Assembly: GCA_003247835.1 (NCBI GenBank)
Contig: QJYB01000091.1
Coordinates: 1 to 64,000, forward strand
Length of the DNA: 64,000 bases
From: Gammaproteobacteria bacterium
Lineage (GTDB): Bacteria; Pseudomonadota; Gammaproteobacteria; Pseudomonadales; Azotimanducaceae
Reading direction: 5' to 3'
Position 1 is the first letter of the stretch, and every line of letters starts with the position of its first letter. The translations under genes were made by a program, and so were the position numbers. Under the pieces are notes generated by a model that was not told the origin of the DNA, did no database searches, and worked only from the letters and a program-made list of their open reading frames with translations. Below, in pieces: positions 8,293 through 18,717 of the stretch.

Positions 8293-10787
8293 AAGCGAAT
8301 TTCATTCTGAGGCTCGCCTGGCGCGACTGGCGGGGCGGTGAGCTCGGTCTGCTCATCATCGCGCTCATGGTCGCCGTCGGTACCGTTACGTCCATCAGCC
8401 TGTTCGTGGACCGCCTGCATCAGGCACTGCTGAAGGAGTCCGCCAATTTCCTGGCCGCCGATCGCTACATCGGCAGCTCGGAAGCGATCCCCGATTCGTT
8501 CCGCGAGGCGGCACGCGCCCGGGGTCTGGACGTCGCCGATACGCTGTCCTTTCCGTCCATGGTGTTCACGCTGGACGACAGGAACACGCTGGTCAGCGTC
8601 AAAGCGGTGAGCACGGGCTACCCGTTGCGGGGGTGGCTGGAGATCGCCGATGAGCCGTTCAGCCGGGGCACACCGACGAGTGAACTGCCGGCCGTGGGCG
8701 AGGTGTGGCTGGACGCCCGCCTGTTTCCGGCTCTGGGCGTTGCCGTCGGCGACGAGGTCGAGGTGGGGCTCGCGCGGCTGACCATTACCCGGGTGCTCAC
8801 TACCGAGCCGGATCGCGGCGGCAGCATGTACGACCTGGGTCCGCGACTTCTGATGCGGATCGAGGACGTGCCGGCCACGCAGGTGGTGCAACCCGGCAGC
8901 CGGCTGTCCTATCGGCTGCTGCTCAGAGGCGATGAGGCGGATCTGGAGGCACTCAAGGCATCGCTCAAGCTGGAGGACGACCCTAACTACTGGTGGCGCA
9001 GCATCCGGGAGTCGAGTCCGACCATCGGCTCGGCGCTGGATCGGGCCGAGAGCTTTCTGCTGCTCGGTGGGCTGCTCGGCGTGCTGCTCGCCGGCGTGGC
9101 GGTCGCGCTGTCCGCGCACCGCTATGCCCGCCGGCATTACGACCACGTCGGCGTGCTGAAAACCCTCGGCGCCACCCCGAACCAGGTGCTCGGCGCCTAC
9201 CTCGGGCTGCTCGCGACGGTGGGCTGCGTCGCCGTGCTGCTCGGGTTGCTGGTCGGCACCGGGGTGCACCTGGCCATCGTCGCACTGCTGAAGAGCATCA
9301 TCCCTGTCGCGCTACCCCTGCCGAGCGCACGACCGTTTCTGCTCGGCACGCTCACCGGGCTCATCTGCGCGCTCGCCTTCGCGCTGCCACCGCTGCTGCA
9401 CCTGAGAAGCGTCTCCCCCATGCGGGTCATCCGCCGTGACGTGGGAACGCCGCCGCCGTCGCAGATTCTCAGCTACGGCGCCGCGGCGGTGGGAAGCCTG
9501 GGTCTGCTGATCTGGTACTCGGGCAGCCTCATGCTCACGATCTGGACCCTGGTCGGGACGCTGGGCGCGCTGCTCCTGTCCGGGGTGCTGGCCAGCTTGC
9601 TGCTGAAAGGCGGCCGGGTAGTGGGTATGCAGGCCGGCAGCGTGCTGCGCCTTGCGCTGGCCGGGCTGCAGCGACGCCGCAAGGAGAACATGGCCCAGAT
9701 CCTGATCTTTGGCCTCGCCATCATGCTGCTGCTCATCCTGGTGCTGCTACGGACCGCCCTGCTGGCGGAGTGGCGCAGCGAGGTACCTGAACACGCGCCC
9801 AACCACTTCGTGCTCAACATCTCGCCCGGCGACGTGGAAGAGATGGGTGCGATGATCGATGCGGTGAGCCCGGAGCAGGGAGGCCTGTTTCCCATGATCC
9901 GTGGCCGGGTTACCGCGGTGAACGGCATCGATGCCGGGACCTGGGAGAAGTCGCACCGTTCCGAGCTCGGCGACGGGCCGGGTCTGCGCTCCGGACGCAA
10001 CCTGACCTGGACCGCGCAGATGCCGGCGGATAACACCCTGGTCGCCGGTCAGTGGTGGCAACCCGGCGACGAACGCGCCATGGTTTCCCTGGAAGACGAC
10101 TACGCAAGGGATCTGGGACTCTCCATCGGCGACCAGCTCACCTTCGACATCGGCGGTGAGCGGCTCGACGTGGAGGTCACCAACCTGCGTCGCCTCAGCT
10201 GGGAAAGCATGCGGCCGAATTTCTTCATCATCTTCTCGCCGGGTGCGCTGGAGCAGTTTCCGGCGACCTACATGACGAGTTTCTACCTGGAGCCGGATCA
10301 GAAGCAGTTCCTGAATGACCTGCTGTCCCGGTTTCCGACGGTCACGGTAATCGAGGTGGATGCCATCATCGCCCAGATCCAGAGCATCATCGCCCGCGTG
10401 ACCCAGGCCGTGGAGCTGGTGCTCGGACTGGTGCTCGCTTCCGGCTGCCTGGTGCTGGTGGCGAGTATTCACGCCAGCCGCGATGCGCGGATGAGTGAAC
10501 ATGCCCTGATCCGCACCCTGGGTGGCACCCGTCGCCTGATCGCAGGTTCGCTGGCCGCGGAATTCGCTGCGCTGGGGCTGTTCGCGGGCATCGTCGCCGT
10601 GGTCGGTGCGGAGCTGACGGTGCTCTTTCTGCAGACACGCGTTTTCGGGCTGGGAGCGTCCCTGCATCCCTGGCTCTGGCTGGTCGGGCCGGCGGCAGGC
10701 GCCCTGCTCATCCTGGTGGTCGGCATCCTCGGCACCCGTCAGCTGGTTTCGGCGCCGCCCATTACGGTACTGCGCGGGTTAAACTGA
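8289..10787 (+). CDS. ybbP: ABC transporter permease, FtsX-like (YbbP)
   Basis: An 832-residue inner-membrane permease with two FtsX/MacB_PCD-type modules. After an N-terminal helix ([15 protein letters not shown]) comes a large periplasmic domain. A cluster of helices spans about residues 255-420, and another about 460-490. A second periplasmic domain and three C-terminal helices follow (for example [17 protein letters not shown]). It shares a start/stop overlap with the ATPase gene. It probably extracts or moves a lipid or lipophilic substrate, but that is inference from family. Confidence 0.92.
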   Translation: MKANFILRLAWRDWRGGELGLLIIALMVAVGTVTSISLFVDRLHQALLKESANFLAADRYIGSSEAIPDSFREAARARGLDVADTLSFPSMVFTLDDRNTLVSVKAVSTGYPLRGWLEIADEPFSRGTPTSELPAVGEVWLDARLFPALGVAVGDEVEVGLARLTITRVLTTEPDRGGSMYDLGPRLLMRIEDVPATQVVQPGSRLSYRLLLRGDEADLEALKASLKLEDDPNYWWRSIRESSPTIGSALDRAESFLLLGGLLGVLLAGVAVALSAHRYARRHYDHVGVLKTLGATPNQVLGAYLGLLATVGCVAVLLGLLVGTGVHLAIVALLKSIIPVALPLPSARPFLLGTLTGLICALAFALPPLLHLRSVSPMRVIRRDVGTPPPSQILSYGAAAVGSLGLLIWYSGSLMLTIWTLVGTLGALLLSGVLASLLLKGGRVVGMQAGSVLRLALAGLQRRRKENMAQILIFGLAIMLLLILVLLRTALLAEWRSEVPEHAPNHFVLNISPGDVEEMGAMIDAVSPEQGGLFPMIRGRVTAVNGIDAGTWEKSHRSELGDGPGLRSGRNLTWTAQMPADNTLVAGQWWQPGDERAMVSLEDDYARDLGLSIGDQLTFDIGGERLDVEVTNLRRLSWESMRPNFFIIFSPGALEQFPATYMTSFYLEPDQKQFLNDLLSRFPTVTVIEVDAIIAQIQSIIARVTQAVELVLGLVLASGCLVLVASIHASRDARMSEHALIRTLGGTRRLIAGSLAAEFAALGLFAGIVAVVGAELTVLFLQTRVFGLGASLHPWLWLVGPAAGALLILVVGILGTRQLVSAPPITVLRGLN

Positions 10788-10809
10788 GCTGCCTGACACG
10801 ATCAAGACC

Positions 10810-11658
10810 ATGACACCCGAGCGCGCCCGCTACGAGCAGAACAAACTGCAGAAAAAACTGCGTCGCCAGGTCGGCAACGCTATCGTCGACTACGGCATGA
10901 TCGAGGCCGGAGACAAGGTCATGGTCTGCGTCTCCGGCGGCAAGGATTCCTTCACCCTGCTCGACATCCTGATGAACCTGCGGCTGAACGCGCCGATCGA
11001 TTTCGAGCTCGTCGCGGTGAATCTGGATCAGAAACAGCCGGGTTTTCCCGAAGACGTGCTGCCTGCTTACTTCGAGCGGATCGGGATCGATTACCACATT
11101 CTCGAGGAAGACACCTACTCTGTGGTGCAGCGGCTGACGCCGGAAGGGAAGACCACCTGCCCGGTGTGCTCCCGCCTGCGGCGCGGCATTCTCTACTCGT
11201 TCGCCCGCAGAATCGGCGCGAGCAAGATCGCCCTCGGCCATCATCTGGACGACGTTGTGGAAACGCTGTTCCTGAACCTGTTCCACGGCGGCCGACTCAA
11301 GGCCATGCCGCCCAAGCTCAGGAGCGATGATGGCCAGAACATGGTCATCCGGCCTCTCTACTACTGCCGGGAACGGGACATCGCCCGGTGGGCGGTCGCG
11401 CGCGGCTATCCCATCATTCCCTGCAACCTCTGCGGCAGCCAGGAGAACCTGCAGCGACAGGTGATCAAGGAGATGCTCACCGGCTGGGACCGGACCAGCC
11501 CGGGACGGGTGGAGAACATCGCCCGCAGCCTCCAGCATGTGGTGCCTTCGCACCTCGGTGACGCGGACCTGTTCGATTTCGTAAGCCTTAGAGCCGATGT
11601 GTCTGCAGGCTTGTCGTTGCTGGATATCACCTACGATGCGACTGCCGTCGGCAGCTAG
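10810..11658 (+). CDS. ttcA: tRNA 2-thiocytidine biosynthesis protein TtcA
   Basis: A 282-residue PP-loop ATPase that inserts sulfur at cytidine 32 of some tRNAs using an iron-sulfur cluster. The PP-loop is [14 protein letters not shown]. The conserved Cys pairs are [10 protein letters not shown] in the middle and [12 protein letters not shown] in the C-terminal half. The [19 protein letters not shown] block is typical of TtcA/TtuA. Length is close to that of the E. coli enzyme. The ATG lies 22 bp after the permease stop. Confidence 0.96.
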   Translation: MTPERARYEQNKLQKKLRRQVGNAIVDYGMIEAGDKVMVCVSGGKDSFTLLDILMNLRLNAPIDFELVAVNLDQKQPGFPEDVLPAYFERIGIDYHILEEDTYSVVQRLTPEGKTTCPVCSRLRRGILYSFARRIGASKIALGHHLDDVVETLFLNLFHGGRLKAMPPKLRSDDGQNMVIRPLYYCRERDIARWAVARGYPIIPCNLCGSQENLQRQVIKEMLTGWDRTSPGRVENIARSLQHVVPSHLGDADLFDFVSLRADVSAGLSLLDITYDATAVGS

Positions 11659-11730
11659 TCCTCCACTGACTCAAGTCTTCCGTATTTTCGCGATAGCTTG
11701 ATCTACCGTTGGGTCCGGCATCGCCAGAGT

Positions 11731-11841
11731 CGGGTGTGCCTCGTCGGGCCCGCTTGGCCGAAGCGAAGCTTCGGCCGCCGTCCATGGGCGCTCGGTTGCG
11801 GCACATCCCTGTGCCGCAAACGGCCCGTCGAGACACACCCG
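11731..11841 (-). repeat. Palindromic element 1 (outer inverted repeats, inner hairpins)
   Basis: The outer arms 11731-11750 and 11822-11841 are inverted repeats of 20 bp with 2 mismatches. Inside are two perfect hairpins: GGCCGAAGC/GCTTCGGCC with a 3-nt loop (11756-11776), and TTGCGGCACA/TGTGCCGCAA with loop TCCC (11796-11819). Read on the minus strand, the element shows CAGGGATG (11804-11811) then CATGGACGG (11778-11786). The same pair of motifs occurs in the same order in the elements at 12072-12208 and 41371-41519. It resembles REP/MITE-type intergenic repeats rather than a gene. Confidence 0.75.
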
Positions 11842-11866
11842 CCACCGGCGCTGCCTGCGCCCTTCA

Positions 11867-12021
11867 GTTGATCCAGGTTTAGGTAATTCGCATAGGCGAG
11901 GGATTGCAGGAACGCTGCCGTGCCCCACACAGGTGGCGTGGCTCCTGCGCTGCGAAGGCAATTTCCACCCAGCACCTGCGCCTGCGATCAGCTGCCTGCA
12001 AACGCTGCTACCTGGATCAAC
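11867..12021. repeat. Spaced perfect 12-bp inverted repeat
   Basis: GTTGATCCAGGT (11867-11878) and ACCTGGATCAAC (12010-12021) are exact reverse complements separated by 131 bp, lying between palindromic elements 1 and 2. It could be the ends of a small inserted sequence or a long-range RNA stem. I see no flanking target duplication. Confidence 0.5.
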
Positions 12022-12071
12022 GCCACACCTAAAACTGACGAGTCGATCGACACTCACATCCAGTAGGTACA

Positions 12072-12208
12072 GAAGCGTTCGAGCTGGGTAGGGGTTGCAG
12101 GGTCAGTTGCCGGCCAGGGATGGCCGGCACCTGAGCGCCCAGGGACGGAGGCGGGCGCGGAGCGCCAGCCCAGCGTACCCGGCAACCCCTACCCAGCTTG
12201 GACGCTTC
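12072..12208 (+). repeat. Palindromic element 2 (27-bp inverted repeats)
   Basis: The outer arms 12072-12098 and 12182-12208 are inverted repeats matching at 25 of 27 positions; both mismatches are transitions, so RNA pairing would be kept by G-U. Inside, a perfect 9-bp hairpin TGCCGGCCA/TGGCCGGCA with loop GGGA lies at 12108-12129, and GCGCCC/GGGCGC pairs at 12135-12158. The plus strand carries CAGGGATGG (12115) then CAGGGACGG (12140). It sits 40 bp beyond the stop of the giant kinase gene and could also end its transcript. Confidence 0.8.
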
Positions 12209-12248
12209 GTAAACAGACTGAATGTGCGGACGGTCGAAACCAAATGGG

Positions 12249-15200
12249 TCAGGAGTAGTCCGACGCCCTGAACTGCACTTCCTCCCGTGCCATCGCCTCG
12301 GTGCCTTCCAGCACCTCTGTCAGCGCGACCTCGAAGCTGTGCACCAGCCCGAGCAGGTTCTTGCGTTCGGACTTGGCGATGGCGAGCTCCAGAGTCTTCG
12401 AGGCTTCCTTCAGACGCTGTGCCCCGAAGCTGCCCGCGACCCCGTGCAGGTTGTGGGCGAGCCGTTCGGCTTCCTCGAACTGCTCGGAGGTGATGTAGCT
12501 GCGCATCTTCGCCCCGGCGTCACCGTAGTAGGTGCCGAAGTCGCCCATCAGCTTGATCATCAACTTGATGTTGCCGTTGTGGCCACGGATGGCTTGGCCG
12601 ATGTCGATGCCGGGTAGGCGCTGCAGCGGCATGACGGACAACGCGGCTTCCACCGCATCGTCGAGTGTCTGATCTTCCAGGCTCCGGTCTGAAGCCCTGC
12701 GGCGGGGGATCGCTTCGCCTTCCCGGCCCGGCAGCAGGCCGTCGAGTTCGAACAGCAGGGTGTCGAAGTCGATGGGTTTGCTGACGTAGGTATTGCAGCC
12801 TGCCTCTATGGCCGCGGTCTTACTCTCTGCCAGGGCATCGGCGGAGACCGCGATGATCGGCACGTCGAGGGCCTGACGACGCAGGATCCGCGCGGCTTCG
12901 AGTCCATCCAGCTCCGGCATGTGGATGTCCATGAGGATCACGTCGTAGGTCGACGACGTGGCCCGGTTGACCGCTTCCCGGCCGTTCTGGGCAATGTCCA
13001 CTTCGGCGCCGCGGTGCTGCAGGAACTCCAGCGCGAGCTGCTGGTTGATGGGATTGTCCTCCGCCACCAGGATCCGACGCCCGGTGAGCGAGATGTCCCG
13101 GACGTAACGTTCGGGACGTTCTCTCGCGACCAGGTCGGACGCGCTGGGGATGCCGGTCAGGATCGTGAAGCTGAAACAGGAGCCCTTGCCCGGTGTGGAC
13201 GAGACCTGGATCTCGCCACCCATCAGGTCTACCAGGCGCTCCGAGATGGTCAGCCCCAGTCCCGTTCCGCCGTAGCGACGGGTGGTGGAGGTCTCCGCCT
13301 GCTCGAAGGAATCGAACAATCGCGCCAGCTTGTCCTCGCTGATACCGATACCCGTGTCGGTCACCGAGATTTTCAGCACCAGGTGACCGCCGGAAACGGC
13401 CATCACCTCCGACGAAACCTCGATGCTGCCTTTCTCGGTGAACTTCACGGCGTTGCCGATGAGGTTGACCAGCACCTGCTGCAGCCGCAGCGCATCACCC
13501 ATCAGCGTGCCGTTGTCCGGGAACCTCTCGTGATCCCGGGTGCGGTCGTCGATGGTGAACTTCAGGTTCCGCCTGCGGACCTCGGTACGGAACAGACGCT
13601 CGACCTCGTGCAGGGTGTCGGCAAGCTTGAATGGTCTGGACTCCAGCACCAGCTTGCCGGCCTCGATCTTCGAGAAATCGAGCACGTCGCTCACCAGCGT
13701 CAGCAGATTCTCGGCCGCGTTGCGGATCGAGGTGACGTACTCGTGCTGCTTTCTGTCGAGAGACGATTCCAGGGCGAGCTTCGAGAAGCCGACGATAGCG
13801 TTCATAGGCGTGCGGATCTCGTGGCTCATGTTGGCGAGGAACTCGCTCTTCGCCTGGGTGGCCGCTTCGGCGATCTGGCGCTGCTTGTCTGCCTGCTCCC
13901 GCTCCATGCGCTCGGAGATGTCGATGAGTGAACCGTCGATGTAGTCCCCCAGTTCCGGATCGTGGCTGAGCCTCGCGGTGATGGACATCCAGAACGTGCG
14001 GCCGTCGCGGGTGACACCCTGAGCCTCGAAACCGTTCACCAGCTGCTGATCTTCCAGCGCCGACAGGAACCGGCCGGCCTGCTCGTTGGTGAGAAACACA
14101 CGGTCGATCAGATCGCGGTACTCGTCCTGCAGCTGATCGATGGCGTCGAATCCGAGAATGCGGGCGAGCGTCGGATTCGCGCTCACCAGCAGCCCTTCGG
14201 GGCTGATTCGGAACAGGCCCTCGATGGCGTTGTCGTACAGCGCCCGGTACTGGTCCTGGCTTGTCTGCAGGTCGGCATAGAGCCGGGCATTCTCGATGGA
14301 GATGGCGGCCTGGGAGGCGAGCAGCGCCAGCACCTCCACGCGCTGTGCCGTGAATACGCCGGTCAGCCAGCGATGCTCCAGGTAGAGGATGCCGGTGATG
14401 TTGCCTCGATGGACGATGGGCAGGCAGAGCACCGAGAGCGGCTGCAGGCGCTTCACATATGGATCCTGGGTGAAGACGTCTTCCTGGGTCGCGTCCGAGA
14501 GCACAAGCGGTTCCTTGGTGCGGCCGACGAACTGGACGATGGACTCCGGTACCTCTTCCGTCGCTTCCAGCTGCAGAGGCGGACTGACGCGACGCGTCGC
14601 GCCACCATCCACGGACGCGATCGCTTCCAGGTACAGGCGCTTGTCGTGGGCCAGCAGCATGCAGGCTTTCTGTGCGCCGGCGTGCTCTAGGGCCAGCCGC
14701 AGCAGCTTGGTGAGCACCTTGTCCAGCAGGATCTCGCCGGAGATGGTCTGGGCGGCGCGGAGCACCGTCGTCGTGTCGACGATGCGCTCGTTGAACTCGG
14801 TGGACTCGAAGCTCGCGCTCGAACCGTGGAAGTCGCGGACGGTGAGATCCGCCAGGTCGCCGACCGAAAGCATGCTGCCCGTGGCAACGGACAGGTGGTC
14901 GGTGATCAGGTTGTGGAACTCCCGCTCGAGCTGGTTGGCCTTGGCCGTGGCGCCCCAGCGTACATAGGCCTGGTAGGCGTTGCGGGCAAAGAGCCGCGCG
15001 AAGTCCGCCCGCCCGGCGGACTCGCAGGCGCGTGCGGCGAGCTCGTAAGCCAGCGCTTCGTCGTTGGCCTGGCCGTGACGGCGGGCGCGCTCGGCGGCCA
15101 CCTCGAAGTACTCCAGAGCCCGGGTGGTGGAGCCGCCGCGCCAGGCCAGATCCGCCTGCAGGATCATCCGTTTGGCGGCCACATGAGCCGCACCCTGGCG

Positions 15201-18200
15201 CTCCCAGCGTCTGAGCTGCGCCAGGTTCCGGCGCGCCTGCCGGCGGCCCTGCCGCGTATCGGTCCGCAGCAGTACCAGGCCCTGGGCCAGTCTGAAGGTT
15301 CCGATCAGCGGCGAGCCGGCAAGCGACTCCACATAGCGCTCGGCAAGCTCGAGAATGTTGTCCGCACCCCGGAAGTCATTGAAGAGCACGGCAAAGTACA
15401 GGCGCAGCACGTAGACGTAGGCGTGCGCGACCGCGTCCTCGCTGTTGCTGATGGACAGCTCCCGGTCGCGGAACACGTCGGCTTCGTTCTGACCGAGCAG
15501 GCTGCCGACGATCTGCAGCACGAAGTGACTGATGTTGACGCCCGTCACGTGTCGGAACTGGGCGATGTCGTTGATCTGCTGGGTGAGCTCCCGCTTCAGA
15601 GACGACAGCTCCATGCCGCGCAGCAGCGCGTTGGCTGCGAAGCAGGCGCTGGCGGTGGCGGCGAACTCGAAATCCTGTCTGGCCATGCTGCGGCCGATGT
15701 TCTCCGACAGCAGGGACAGCGAGTGGTCCAGGGTGTTCGACCAGGGATCCACCAGACCGGCGAGCAGGGTCAGTGCCCGGATGGAGGCGGCCTCGTTGGG
15801 AAACAGGTTGGCAAGGGTTCGGGCTTCCATGGCGTAGCGCTGAGCCGCGGTGACGTTGTCGAGCGAAATCGCGGTGATAGCCCGGGCGGCAAAGGCGAAC
15901 GCGCTCTCGGCGGCGTAGCCGTACTGGGCAGAGCGGGTCAGCACGTCGTCCGTGTAATCCACCAGGTTGCGGTTGCCAAGGTGATAGCCGGTATGCAGCA
16001 GGTAGCTCACGAACCGGAAGCACTGATGCAGGTGCACGTCCTCCAGCACCCTCGGCGAACGCGGTACCCTTGGGATGCGCGCGTGCAGCAGCCGATCCCG
16101 CAGATGGCGTATCCGGCGTCCGGTCGTGCGTGCTGCTGCGCCAGGCCCCCCGGGTGGGGGCAGCCGGTATCCCAGGTCCTGCAGCGCGGAAAGGGTCAGC
16201 GTCCAGGCTTCGGACAGGTTGTTCTGCACCACGGCCGCGCGGATCTCGATTTCCGCCAGGGTACTGTTGTGCGCCGGTGCGGCCGTGAGCACCCTGTCCA
16301 GCTGCTCGAAATCACCACAGAAGTAGGCGGCTTCCGCAGCGCACTGGCAAAGGTCGAGCGCGGTCGCCTCCGACGACTGGCCGACCAGCGCCAGTCCACT
16401 GCGGCAGTATTTGTAGGCCTGCTGGAAAACCCCCTGGCGCAGCGTCTCGCGGGCCGCCAGCAGGTTGTAGTGAGCGACCTCGGCTCGCCGTTCCGGATCG
16501 GTCTCGATGGGGTCGGTGGCGGCGTTGAGATGATCGGCGATCTGCAGCAGCTTGGCGCCGCTCGGTCTGCCGGTCCCGGACAGATAGCGCGCGATGCGCA
16601 GGTGGTGTTCGGGCTTGGTCCGCTCGTCGATGCTGCCATACACCAGAGCCCGGATTCGCGGGTGGGCGAACTGATACTGAATGAGTTCCGAGTAGTCTCC
16701 CACTGGCAGGGTGACGAGCAGGCCGAGGCCCACCGCCGGCCGCAGATCGGCTGCCGCCTCGGACTCCGTCTTGCCGATCAGGTTGGCCAGGAATGTGACC
16801 GTGAACTGCTCGCCGATGGCGGACGCCATGGCCAGCGCCGCCCGGGTACTGTCCGGCAACCCCTGGAGGTGGGCGATGACCCGCTCCGTCGTGTTGCGGC
16901 TGAAGTAGTGTCCCCGCACCCGCTCGATGTCCCAGGTCCAGAATCCGCCGGTGGGGTCGTGGCGGATGCCGCCAGTGCGGTGCAGCTCCTCGAGCAGCGC
17001 GAGCACGTTGGCCGGCACCCCTTCGGTCTTCGAGTGGATCTCTGCGGCGAGCTCCCGGACCCGGGCCTCGGACTGGCTGAGCACGTCGGAGACGAGGCTG
17101 CGCACATCCGCCCGCTCGAAGGGAGTGAGCTCGATCGTCGTGCGTTTGGTGGCTGTCCGGGGATTGCTGAACAGCTTCTCGTGCCCGCCTTCGGAAGACA
17201 GCACCAGCAGCAGATTGCGCGTGTCCAGCGACACCTCGATCAATGCCTCGATGCACTCCTGCGGAACCTCGTCGGTGTGCTCGAGCATCAGGATCAGCGG
17301 CTGCGGGGTGAGTGCCCTGAGCAGGCTCCTGATGCCGCGTCCCGGCAGGCCGGCCGTCTCCTCCAGATTGTTGCCGAGCAGCGGCTTTAGCTCGGGAATG
17401 AAGTGCTTCAGGCTCTGCAGGTCCGGTCCGTCCGCAGCGCTGACCCGGGTCATGATGGCGTCCCCGGAGTCCGTGCGCAGCGACAACGCCTGGCGCAGGA
17501 TCTGCCGGAGCAGCTCGAGCCAGATGGCATCCGTATCCCTGAGGTCGAACCGGGGTCCGCTCGCCCGGGCAACCAGCAGATCACTTTCCATCCCCTGACG
17601 GCCGATCTCGCCGAGCAGGGCGCCTTTGCCGATACCCGCAGGTCCCGTCAGGTCCAGAAACAGCACCTCGCCGTGCTGGCAACGGCGGATGAGGTCGCCG
17701 ATCAGATGCACCTCGCGGCTTCGGCCATAGAGGCGCTTGGGCATGGCGAGCTGGCCGGGCGCGTCCGTCAGCCCGAGCCTGAAGGGAATCACGTTCGAAT
17801 GGTTCTGACCCTCCATGAGATCGTCGCGGACCGCCGCGGCGGACTGGTACCGGTCCTCGGGCTGCTTGGCGAGAAGCTTCAGCACCACCTCGGACAGCCA
17901 GCGCGGCACGTTCTCCGCCACCGCCGACGGCGGGCGCGGTGTGCTGGCGATGTGTGCGTGGATCAGCTCCAGCGGATCCGTGTTCGAAAAAGGCGGGCTG
18001 CCCGTGAAGAGCTCATAAAGTGTGGCGCCGAGTGAGTAGAGGTCCGTGCGGTAGTCCACCACCCGGTTCACCCGGCCCGTCTGCTCGGGCGACACGTAGG
18101 GCAGGGTACCGGTCAGCTGGTTGATGGACTCGTTCTCCGGGTGCTGCCGGGGAACCAGCGTGGCGAGACCGAAGTCGATGAGGTAGACACTGGTCGGGTC

Positions 18201-18593
18201 GTCGCAGACGATGATGTTGCCCGGATTCAGGTCGCGATGGATCACCCCCTCGTCGTGAATGGACTGCAGCGCCTTGGTCACCTCCACGGCGATGTCGATG
18301 CGCTCCTCGAAGGAGAGCTCCCGGGACTGCAGGAGCGTGCGCAGCGACTCGCCACCGGGGTCGTCGAAGATGATGCGCGGTGTCCGGTCATCCATGGCCA
18401 GCGCCCGGCACACGTAGGGGCTGGTCAGGGACTGGTTGATGTTGAACTCGTGGTGGTAGCGCGCGATGGCGTTGGGGGTCTGCGCGCTCGACTTCAGAGC
18501 CTTGGTGATGACGGGCTGATCATGCCAGGTCGTGCGCCGCACCAGGGTGGACGCGCTCTCATAGATCTTCTTGTCGACGACGGCTTCTGCCAC
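12249..18593 (-). CDS. Giant Ser/Thr kinase-ATPase-GAF-PAS hybrid histidine kinase
   Basis: A 2114-residue signalling protein with no clear membrane segment. Domains in order: (1) Ser/Thr protein kinase, about residues 15-290, with HRDLNPGN near 119 and DFG near 140; (2) AAA/NACHT-like ATPase with P-loop GPAGIGKG at 317-324; (3) long TPR-like helical region, about 600-1270; (4) GAF, about 1280-1435; (5) PAS, about 1448-1560; (6) HisKA with MSHEIRTPMN (His about 1591); (7) HATPase with DTGIGISEDK and GGTGLGLTIS; (8) receiver with ILMDIHMPELDG (Asp about 1889); (9) Hpt, AHNLHGVAGSFG (His about 2047). It matches the known family of trifunctional Ser/Thr kinase/ATP-binding/sensor histidine kinases. 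The response-regulator gene lies 124 bp upstream on the same strand and may be its output. The kinase catalytic residues look intact. The signal is unknown. Confidence 0.95.
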   Translation of the reverse strand: MAEAVVDKKIYESASTLVRRTTWHDQPVITKALKSSAQTPNAIARYHHEFNINQSLTSPYVCRALAMDDRTPRIIFDDPGGESLRTLLQSRELSFEERIDIAVEVTKALQSIHDEGVIHRDLNPGNIIVCDDPTSVYLIDFGLATLVPRQHPENESINQLTGTLPYVSPEQTGRVNRVVDYRTDLYSLGATLYELFTGSPPFSNTDPLELIHAHIASTPRPPSAVAENVPRWLSEVVLKLLAKQPEDRYQSAAAVRDDLMEGQNHSNVIPFRLGLTDAPGQLAMPKRLYGRSREVHLIGDLIRRCQHGEVLFLDLTGPAGIGKGALLGEIGRQGMESDLLVARASGPRFDLRDTDAIWLELLRQILRQALSLRTDSGDAIMTRVSAADGPDLQSLKHFIPELKPLLGNNLEETAGLPGRGIRSLLRALTPQPLILMLEHTDEVPQECIEALIEVSLDTRNLLLVLSSEGGHEKLFSNPRTATKRTTIELTPFERADVRSLVSDVLSQSEARVRELAAEIHSKTEGVPANVLALLEELHRTGGIRHDPTGGFWTWDIERVRGHYFSRNTTERVIAHLQGLPDSTRAALAMASAIGEQFTVTFLANLIGKTESEAAADLRPAVGLGLLVTLPVGDYSELIQYQFAHPRIRALVYGSIDERTKPEHHLRIARYLSGTGRPSGAKLLQIADHLNAATDPIETDPERRAEVAHYNLLAARETLRQGVFQQAYKYCRSGLALVGQSSEATALDLCQCAAEAAYFCGDFEQLDRVLTAAPAHNSTLAEIEIRAAVVQNNLSEAWTLTLSALQDLGYRLPPPGGPGAAARTTGRRIRHLRDRLLHARIPRVPRSPRVLEDVHLHQCFRFVSYLLHTGYHLGNRNLVDYTDDVLTRSAQYGYAAESAFAFAARAITAISLDNVTAAQRYAMEARTLANLFPNEAASIRALTLLAGLVDPWSNTLDHSLSLLSENIGRSMARQDFEFAATASACFAANALLRGMELSSLKRELTQQINDIAQFRHVTGVNISHFVLQIVGSLLGQNEADVFRDRELSISNSEDAVAHAYVYVLRLYFAVLFNDFRGADNILELAERYVESLAGSPLIGTFRLAQGLVLLRTDTRQGRRQARRNLAQLRRWERQGAAHVAAKRMILQADLAWRGGSTTRALEYFEVAAERARRHGQANDEALAYELAARACESAGRADFARLFARNAYQAYVRWGATAKANQLEREFHNLITDHLSVATGSMLSVGDLADLTVRDFHGSSASFESTEFNERIVDTTTVLRAAQTISGEILLDKVLTKLLRLALEHAGAQKACMLLAHDKRLYLEAIASVDGGATRRVSPPLQLEATEEVPESIVQFVGRTKEPLVLSDATQEDVFTQDPYVKRLQPLSVLCLPIVHRGNITGILYLEHRWLTGVFTAQRVEVLALLASQAAISIENARLYADLQTSQDQYRALYDNAIEGLFRISPEGLLVSANPTLARILGFDAIDQLQDEYRDLIDRVFLTNEQAGRFLSALEDQQLVNGFEAQGVTRDGRTFWMSITARLSHDPELGDYIDGSLIDISERMEREQADKQRQIAEAATQAKSEFLANMSHEIRTPMNAIVGFSKLALESSLDRKQHEYVTSIRNAAENLLTLVSDVLDFSKIEAGKLVLESRPFKLADTLHEVERLFRTEVRRRNLKFTIDDRTRDHERFPDNGTLMGDALRLQQVLVNLIGNAVKFTEKGSIEVSSEVMAVSGGHLVLKISVTDTGIGISEDKLARLFDSFEQAETSTTRRYGGTGLGLTISERLVDLMGGEIQVSSTPGKGSCFSFTILTGIPSASDLVARERPERYVRDISLTGRRILVAEDNPINQQLALEFLQHRGAEVDIAQNGREAVNRATSSTYDVILMDIHMPELDGLEAARILRRQALDVPIIAVSADALAESKTAAIEAGCNTYVSKPIDFDTLLFELDGLLPGREGEAIPRRRASDRSLEDQTLDDAVEAALSVMPLQRLPGIDIGQAIRGHNGNIKLMIKLMGDFGTYYGDAGAKMRSYITSEQFEEAERLAHNLHGVAGSFGAQRLKEASKTLELAIAKSERKNLLGLVHSFEVALTEVLEGTEAMAREEVQFRASDYS

Positions 18594-18717
18594 CTGAACT
18601 CCGTGCCCCTGGTGTCCGGTCCGCTGAAACGGGAAGAATCGACCAGTCGGGCCGCTAAAGCTTACTGGTCGAGGGCGGTTCGGCCCAGTGGTTTACGCAG
18701 GCGCCGGGCGCCCGATC

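Larger units (their letters stand above)
11659..12248. other. Gene-free 590-bp stretch rich in palindromes
   Basis: Several overlapping open frames exist here, mostly on the minus strand, but each runs through the palindromes and none resembles a known protein. I call no gene. The stretch contains two complex palindromic elements (listed separately) and, between them, a perfect 12-bp inverted repeat: GTTGATCCAGGT at 11867-11878 and ACCTGGATCAAC at 12010-12021. No transposase is nearby. A non-coding RNA or a decayed mobile sequence is possible. Confidence 0.55.

Noticed and set aside
11671-12057. Minus-strand hypothetical protein in the 11.7-12.2 kb gap
   Set aside because: The frame runs through palindromic element 1, has odd Arg/Cys/Pro-rich composition and competes with other overlapping frames of similar length.
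11731-12208. CRISPR array or integron attC sites
   Set aside because: There are no regularly spaced direct repeats or cas/integrase genes; the repeats are inverted and nested.
14826-17390. 854-codon open frame antisense to the giant kinase
   Set aside because: A shadow frame in GC-rich DNA; Gly/Arg/Gln-rich composition without domains.
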